Shown: positions 29,863 to 31,205 of the stretch, piece by piece
Layout: the number at the start of each line of letters is the position of its first letter
Numbering within the stretch: position 1 is the first letter of the stretch
Source of the DNA: JBOGGN01 sp050744165
GTDB taxonomy: Bacteria > Actinomycetota > Acidimicrobiia > Acidimicrobiales > Palsa-688
Direction of reading: 5' to 3'
Assembly (NCBI GenBank): GCA_050744165.1
Contig: JBOGGN010000366.1
Span: forward strand, 1-31,205
Length of the DNA: 31,205 nt
Position numbers and translations under genes: made by a program
Notes under the pieces: generated by a model
What the model saw: the letters and a program-made list of their open reading frames with translations, nothing else
Database searches by the model: none
Told to the model about the DNA's origin: nothing

Positions 29863-30426
29863 ATGTCGGACCGGGCAGACGACACCGACCCCTTGCTGAC
29901 CATCGGCGAGCCGGTCGAGGACTCCGACGGCCTCCTCGGGTCAGGGGCGCTGAGCGGGGACGCCGCTCACTTCCGAGCCGTGCTGGGCCATTTCGCCACC
30001 GGGATCGTCGTCATCACCGGGATCCAGGATGGCGTCCCAGCCGGCTTGACCTGCCAGTCGTTCGTCAGCCTGTCACTGCGACCGTTGCTGGTCGCCTTCT
30101 GCCCGAGCAAGGCGTCCCGGAGCTGGCGGCGCATCGACCAGTCGTCGGCGTTCTGCGCCAATGTCCTGACCGAGGAGCAGGAGGAGATCAGCCGGGTGTT
30201 CGCCACCTCGGGAGCCGACAAGTTCAAGGGGCTCGGGTGGCGGGCCGGAGAGACCGGCTCGCCCATCCTGGCCGATGTCCTGGCCTGGATCGACTGCCGC
30301 ATCAAGGCGCGCTACGACGGGGGCGACCACCACATCATCTTGGGAGAGGTGGTCGACCTGGCGGCCGAGACGCGGGGGCGGCCGTTGCTCAGCTACCGGG
30401 GCGGGTACGGGCGCTTCGAGGCTTGA
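29863..30426 (+). CDS. Flavin reductase family protein (FMN-binding split barrel)
   Basis: A 187-residue protein of the HpaC-like flavin reductase family, which transfers NAD(P)H electrons to free FMN or FAD for a partner monooxygenase. The signature GHFATGIVVITGIQDGVPAG then LTCQSFVSLSLRPLLVAFCP matches the family. SWRRIDQSSAFCANVLTEEQ and GWRAGETGSPILADVLAWID are further landmarks. A partner oxygenase is not in the window. ATG 29863. A 90-base gap leads to rmlC. Confidence 0.9.
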   Translation: MSDRADDTDPLLTIGEPVEDSDGLLGSGALSGDAAHFRAVLGHFATGIVVITGIQDGVPAGLTCQSFVSLSLRPLLVAFCPSKASRSWRRIDQSSAFCANVLTEEQEEISRVFATSGADKFKGLGWRAGETGSPILADVLAWIDCRIKARYDGGDHHIILGEVVDLAAETRGRPLLSYRGGYGRFEA

Positions 30427-30502
30427 CGGCTGGTGTCAGGTGCTGGTCCCAGGCAGGCGACCCGCCGGTAGGAGCGTTGGCGGGGGTACGGAGAGGCACG
30501 AG

Positions 30503-30508
30503 TAGCGT
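30503..30508 (+). promoter_or_regulatory. -10 element (TAGCGT) for rmlC
   Basis: TAGCGT ends eight bases before GTG 30517; the 8 bases between show no ribosome site. Confidence 0.42.
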
Positions 30509-30516
30509 GGCCGGCC

Positions 30517-31068
30517 GTGCCCCAGATCCAAGAGTCGGACGCCATCGTGGGCGTCTACGTCGTCGACCCCGACGTTCACGGTGACGCCCGAGGCCGGTTC
30601 ATCGAGACCTACCGGCGGTCGTGGTTCCCGCTCGGGCGGGAGATGGTGCAGGCCAACCGCTCGGACAAGTCGGCCGGGGCCGTCGTCGGCCTGCACTACC
30701 ACCTCCACCAGGCCGACTACTGGCTGATCCCGCGGGGCCAGGCCCGGGTGGTGCTGCACGACCTGCGCGAGGGATCGCCAACCGACAAGGCGACGCAGGT
30801 GATCGAGGTGGGCGAGGACAACAGCCGCGGCGTGTTCATACCGCCGGGGGTGGCGCACGGCTTCGCCGCTGTGACCGACATGACGATCACCTATTTCGTC
30901 GACAGCTACTACAACCCGGCGGACGAACTCGGTGTCGCCTGGGACGATCCCGACATCGGCGCTGACTGGGGGATCGCCGACCCGATCCTGTCGACCCGGG
31001 ATCAGACCAACCCCCGCCGGTCGGACCTCCCCGCTGACCGCCGGCCTCACGCCGATCTGCGTCGGTAA
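30517..31068 (+). CDS. rmlC: dTDP-4-dehydrorhamnose 3,5-epimerase-family cupin
   Basis: A 183-residue cupin of the RmlC family, which epimerises dTDP-4-keto-6-deoxyglucose in dTDP-rhamnose synthesis. RGRFIETYRRSWF, NRSDKSAGAVVGLHYHLHQA with H60 and H62, and IPPGVAHGFAAVTD with H114 match the family. The active-site GLHYQ is GLHYH here. YNPADELGVAWDDPDIGADW is also typical. Start is GTG 30517. Members of this family also epimerise related sugars, so the product may differ. No other rhamnose or polysaccharide gene is within view, but such genes may follow. Confidence 0.9.
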   Translation: MPQIQESDAIVGVYVVDPDVHGDARGRFIETYRRSWFPLGREMVQANRSDKSAGAVVGLHYHLHQADYWLIPRGQARVVLHDLREGSPTDKATQVIEVGEDNSRGVFIPPGVAHGFAAVTDMTITYFVDSYYNPADELGVAWDDPDIGADWGIADPILSTRDQTNPRRSDLPADRRPHADLRR

Positions 31069-31071
31069 TTC

Positions 31072-31205
31072 CTTTTCGAAACGAATAGCACAAATAACCG
31101 CCGGCCGCCCGGAAACACCTAAATAGCACCGCCGAGAGTATTTATAGCAATAGGTGTTTGACGGCCGCCATCCCGACCAGGCGCTCCTCCACCTGTCCAT
31201 AGCGG
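31072..31205. repeat. AT-rich intergenic end with an inverted repeat
   Basis: After rmlC the sequence is visibly AT-richer than the rest. AAACACCTA (31113-31121) and TAGGTGTTT (31151-31159) are perfect 9-base inverted arms with a 29-base loop, flanked by CGGCCG on both sides (31102-31107 and 31162-31167). TAGCA occurs three times (about 31086, 31124, 31145). It could be a structured leader, a terminator without a T-run or an element end; the window ends before this can be decided. Confidence 0.5.

Noticed and set aside
1..31205. CRISPR arrays, insertion sequences, prophage, plasmid origin or rRNA genes
   Set aside because: No spaced direct repeats, transposase or integrase motifs, origin repeats or rRNA sequence were seen.

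Overview
The window is high-GC DNA with dense gene packing, many GTG and TTG starts, and frequent 4-base stop/start overlaps. It reads as the chromosome of an actinobacterium. A DUF4193-type acidic protein with a C-terminal cysteine pair, an Rv2578c-like radical SAM protein, a SigF/SigB-type sigma factor, an LPxTG-anchored protein and Thr-rich linkers in exported proteins support this. I would guess the Acidimicrobiia or a relative; that placement is inference. A recurring TANNNT hexamer 6-9 bases before start codons suggests that many mRNAs are leaderless.

Layout. 1-1306: 3' part of a NarL-type sensor kinase and its response regulator. 1390-2409: a VapBC toxin-antitoxin pair with a palindromic operator, then a HicB-like gene that lacks its 5' end. 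2600-4085: an ECF sigma factor coupled to a membrane-anchored partner. 4379-4459: tRNA-Leu(TAA). 4527-8103: PBP4-type carboxypeptidase, an EamA transporter, and a radical SAM protein whose promoter carries a perfect actinobacterial LexA (SOS) box. 8183-10716: a SigF-like sigma factor, a YcaQ-type DNA glycosylase and a flavodoxin-like protein. 10861-16757: LPxTG protein, fumarase, a thioredoxin-like unknown, a membrane protein, an eIF2B-like protein, a dienelactone hydrolase and a DUF885 protein. 16796-20587: a CitE/malyl-CoA-lyase-like enzyme with a palindromic operator, the DUF4193 protein, a SelW-like protein read through an in-frame UGA, and an acyl-CoA dehydrogenase. 20714-27897: a complete Liv-type ABC transporter (livJ-H-M-G-F), continuing by overlapping starts into a HAD hydrolase, a MaoC dehydratase and MutY. 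27931-31068: a COG4280-like membrane protein with a small partner, a secreted unknown, a flavin reductase and RmlC. The last 130 bases are distinctly AT-richer and carry an inverted repeat.

The most interesting item is the minus-strand gene at 18659-18952. Its frame carries a CxxU redox motif with UGA at codon 16, followed by a hairpin placed as expected for a bacterial SECIS element. It starts 9 bases after the acyl-CoA dehydrogenase stop. No conventional gene call would find it, because the UGA splits the frame. The next most useful observations are the SOS box, the leaderless-promoter pattern, the operator before the CoA-ester lyase, and the 12-bp livJ/livH hairpin.
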